A stretch of DNA of 64,000 nucleotides. Source: Carnegiea gigantea (taxonomy: Eukaryota > Streptophyta > Magnoliopsida > Caryophyllales > Cactaceae). This document shows positions 61,657 through 64,000 of the stretch, piece by piece (within the stretch, counting starts at the first letter, position 1; every line of letters begins with the position of its first letter). The position numbers and the translations under genes are program-made. Under the pieces are notes generated by a model, which saw only the letters and a list, made by a program, of their open reading frames with translations, was not told the DNA's origin and searched no databases. The stretch spans positions 124,001 through 188,000 of the forward strand of contig JAKOGI010000535.1 of assembly GCA_029747015.1 (NCBI GenBank), in the 5' to 3' direction.

Positions 61657-63899
61657 CTAAGGAATGTTAAAAATCCTCACAACTCGTTTATACAAGGTTG
61701 GAGTATTCTTGGGAAACATAAAGTTGGATTTAAAAAATTCACCAATTGTCCAGATTGTTTGGAAAAAGAACCCGAAATGTTTTTTTTTCCAAAAAAGTAA
61801 CCTGAAAAGCTGCCTTACAAAATAAAAAACTTTCATCAGTAAAGAGTAGACATGGATTTTTCTCCACATGTGGAGCTATTTTGATCCCAAGTCCAAATTT
61901 TGAGTCTAAGGTACGACAATATAGTTGTTAAGCAAGAATATCCATACAAAGGATAAATAAGTACAAGGAGAATAGGCATCCTTCCTCAGTCCATTAATCA
62001 GCTTAAAAAACACAATGTTCATCATTGAAGATAAGAGAGTAGGACACATTCTTTGACGAAGTCAATCTGAGTGGAACGAAAACCCATGCTTTGAAGATAG
62101 TGGAATAAAAAAATCGCATTTAAGTTGATCATAAACTTTCTCCATGTCATGTTTAACTTCAACACAATCTTTCTTACATTGGGTGCAACAAAATTTACAA
62201 ATAATCTCATGCTCCAGTAAGATATTATATGTATAGTCCTATGCGGTAACACTTAGAGTAGTTGGGTGATATGTTCCTAACACGAATCACATTCTGCGAA
62301 ACATAATTTTAGTAATGTTTCTGTACAATGTGTTAAAAAAAGTAATTTGGATGAAGGTGAGCTATTGTTTCTGATTATCCTGTTAGGGCTAGCAACAATG
62401 GAAGAATGACTAAATTCTTTTAATAATTTTTAGTCTTGAAAAAAATTTTCAACAATCAAACAAATCTGGTCCATGAGTGTTGGTCAATATATATATATTT
62501 TTAAAAAAAGCTCTAACCCATTGTGCTCCGATGTTTTATATGAATTCATTTATAAAAAGGCCAATTGAATCTTATCCGTTATAATGATTTAATAAGATCT
62601 AGATTTCCCTACTTAGTGACTTTAGAGAGAGTAATAATATGATTACGATTAATTGGGGAACTAGATGATGATGTAAGTCATTGAAAAAAATCCATGATAA
62701 ATTTTTTCTTGATCATTAAATTATCTTGAATCTAGATGCCAACAATATCTTTGATTTGGCTAATGTTAGTATCCCATTTAATTTTTTGTTTGAAGCAATT
62801 TGGTGGAGGAAGAAAGAGGTTTGGTTTGCATCAAGCAACCATTTCTTTCTTAGCACGAAACTTCCCCAATACTGTTAATTGAAAATAATTGATTTTTCTC
62901 TTTGTTTATTTGATCTTCTATGTTATTTATTAAGCGATAGGCTATGTAGGGCCTCCCACAGACATTCTTCAGCATACTTTAAGTTTAAGGGGGTTTTTTT
63001 TCCCAAGTTGAATATGATGATTGGCACATCCACTGGAACTCCAAGATTTCAAATCATATTTAATGAGTTATAGTCATTAGACGACATGACAAATGGTAGG
63101 ACAATTTGTGACATGATGGGCCCATTTTGGTTTTACAACCCCATTTATTTCTTTAGAATTGGTCCAATTTGGTTAAATTCTAAAAATTATTTTCTTTGGT
63201 TACAATCATTGAGGATGCGTTTTCATGACCACTAATTTATGATTCGGACATGTGAATGGACCATTGTAAACAAGGGCATGGGGGTACCTAGTCTTGCCAA
63301 CCAATAGTTCTATTCTTTTTTGGATAAATAAGTATCTGTGAACGCAACATTTCCATGAGTGTGTCCTAACCTGAATTGGAAGAGTATTTATTTTTTTTTT
63401 TTGGATTGTCTACAAGAATATGGGTAGTTGTTGGCATTGTGAAGGAGTATTTAGAGGACCACCCTTTTATCGGAACCTTCCCCTGATCTATAAAGTCCCT
63501 AATGAGATACATAGGAGTATCAAATTTGAATCAAATACAAAATGAAGTTTTTTTTTCGTGCGACTGTGTAGGGGCATATGTGCATGAGAGAGTACTTAGT
63601 TTCTACATGTATAAACCAAGAACAAGCATATGTCTGATATTGTTCATTGAAAAGAGCCTCAAAGATGAATTTTTTTATTATTCTGTAGTATCCACTTCCC
63701 CCAAGTGATTCACAGGATTGACATAATCATAATAGTCAAACCATAGTACAGGGATAAGGTGTTTGGTGGATTTTTTGCCTCTAGTTTCAATGACAAAGAA
63801 CATATCTTGTTAATGAGTTCATGCAATGAATCACAGTTCTCGAGTTTGCTGCTTTCTTGCACATTGTACATTCCACACAAGGACCATCATTAATTGCAT
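61657..63899 (-). pseudogene. LINE (L1-type) ORF2: endonuclease and reverse transcriptase
   Basis: Minus strand. A start near 63899 leads to MVLVWN(V)Q(C)A, the 'WN.QG' opening of plant LINE endonucleases, then FVIETRG with the catalytic Glu (about 63800) and LWFDYYDYVNPVN (about 63740). The linker before the RT, KKEWLLDANQTSFF (about 62840), is followed by the RT: INLNAIFLFHYLQSMGFRST then DFVKECV (62130-62040), and later FPKNTPTLYKRVVRIFNIP (61720-61657). The FADD box is mutated or frameshifted near 61830. Stops are scattered throughout. The 5' end may lie just outside the window's right edge. Confidence 0.7.
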
Positions 63900-64000
63900 T
63901 ATGATAATGATAGAGCCCTAATAAGCTCCATCAAGATTAAATTCTGAATCATATCCATAATAATAACCAATTCAGAGCTATCTTTTACATAAATTTGTTC

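Overview
The window is nuclear DNA of a flowering plant, probably a eudicot. Two spliced protein-coding genes with GT-AG introns sit in AT-rich, stop-ridden transposable-element (TE) sequence with long (AT)n/(CA)n arrays. The elements are all plant types: Ty1/copia elements with the TGGTATCAGAGC primer site, gag-only and Athila/Tat-like Ty3/gypsy elements, En/Spm CACTA elements with TNP2 and Ptta genes, L1-type LINEs, a Helitron, a hAT MITE and SINE relics. I cannot name the species.

Layout. 1-1705: minus-strand gag-only gypsy relic. 3178-8791: plus-strand gene for the TSL-kinase interacting protein 1 (TKI1)/Cramped-like family. Nine exons to the stop are present; the N-terminal SANT exons are missing from the window. 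A SINE lies upstream and two short LINE 3' ends lie in its long intron. 11160-11616: duplicated microsatellite block. 11755-23736: a copia element carrying a solo LTR with a perfect target duplication in its gag, and a tandem LTR-gag-LTR-gag-LTR array just before its polypurine tract. 25796-26764: hAT MITE. 26773-27482: minus-strand copia LTR. 27973-31624: intact minus-strand p24-delta gene in four exons.

31913-41850: probable Helitron split by a CACTA element (33207-41219) that carries TNP2 and Ptta genes. 42312-53259: second CACTA element, whose left half keeps Ptta and TNP2 fragments. It contains inverted pieces of one copia family, and a 5.2 kb non-autonomous gypsy element (45155-50323) has inserted into a perfect palindrome formed by two copia LTR ends. 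53611-54590: C-terminal end of a LINE on the minus strand. 55964 to about 61190: decayed full-length copia on the plus strand. 61657-63899: endonuclease and reverse-transcriptase part of a LINE on the minus strand, possibly the other half of the LINE at 53.6 kb.

The two cellular genes have no evident functional link: one is a SANT-family nuclear protein, the other an early-secretory cargo receptor. The rest records layered TE insertions whose order can be read from target duplications and restored reading frames. I see no CRISPR array, operon, tRNA or rRNA gene, and no clearly new cellular system. The most unusual structures are the palindromic copia LTR junction with a gypsy element in it, the three-LTR array, and the conserved orphan protein of the pol-less gypsy element.
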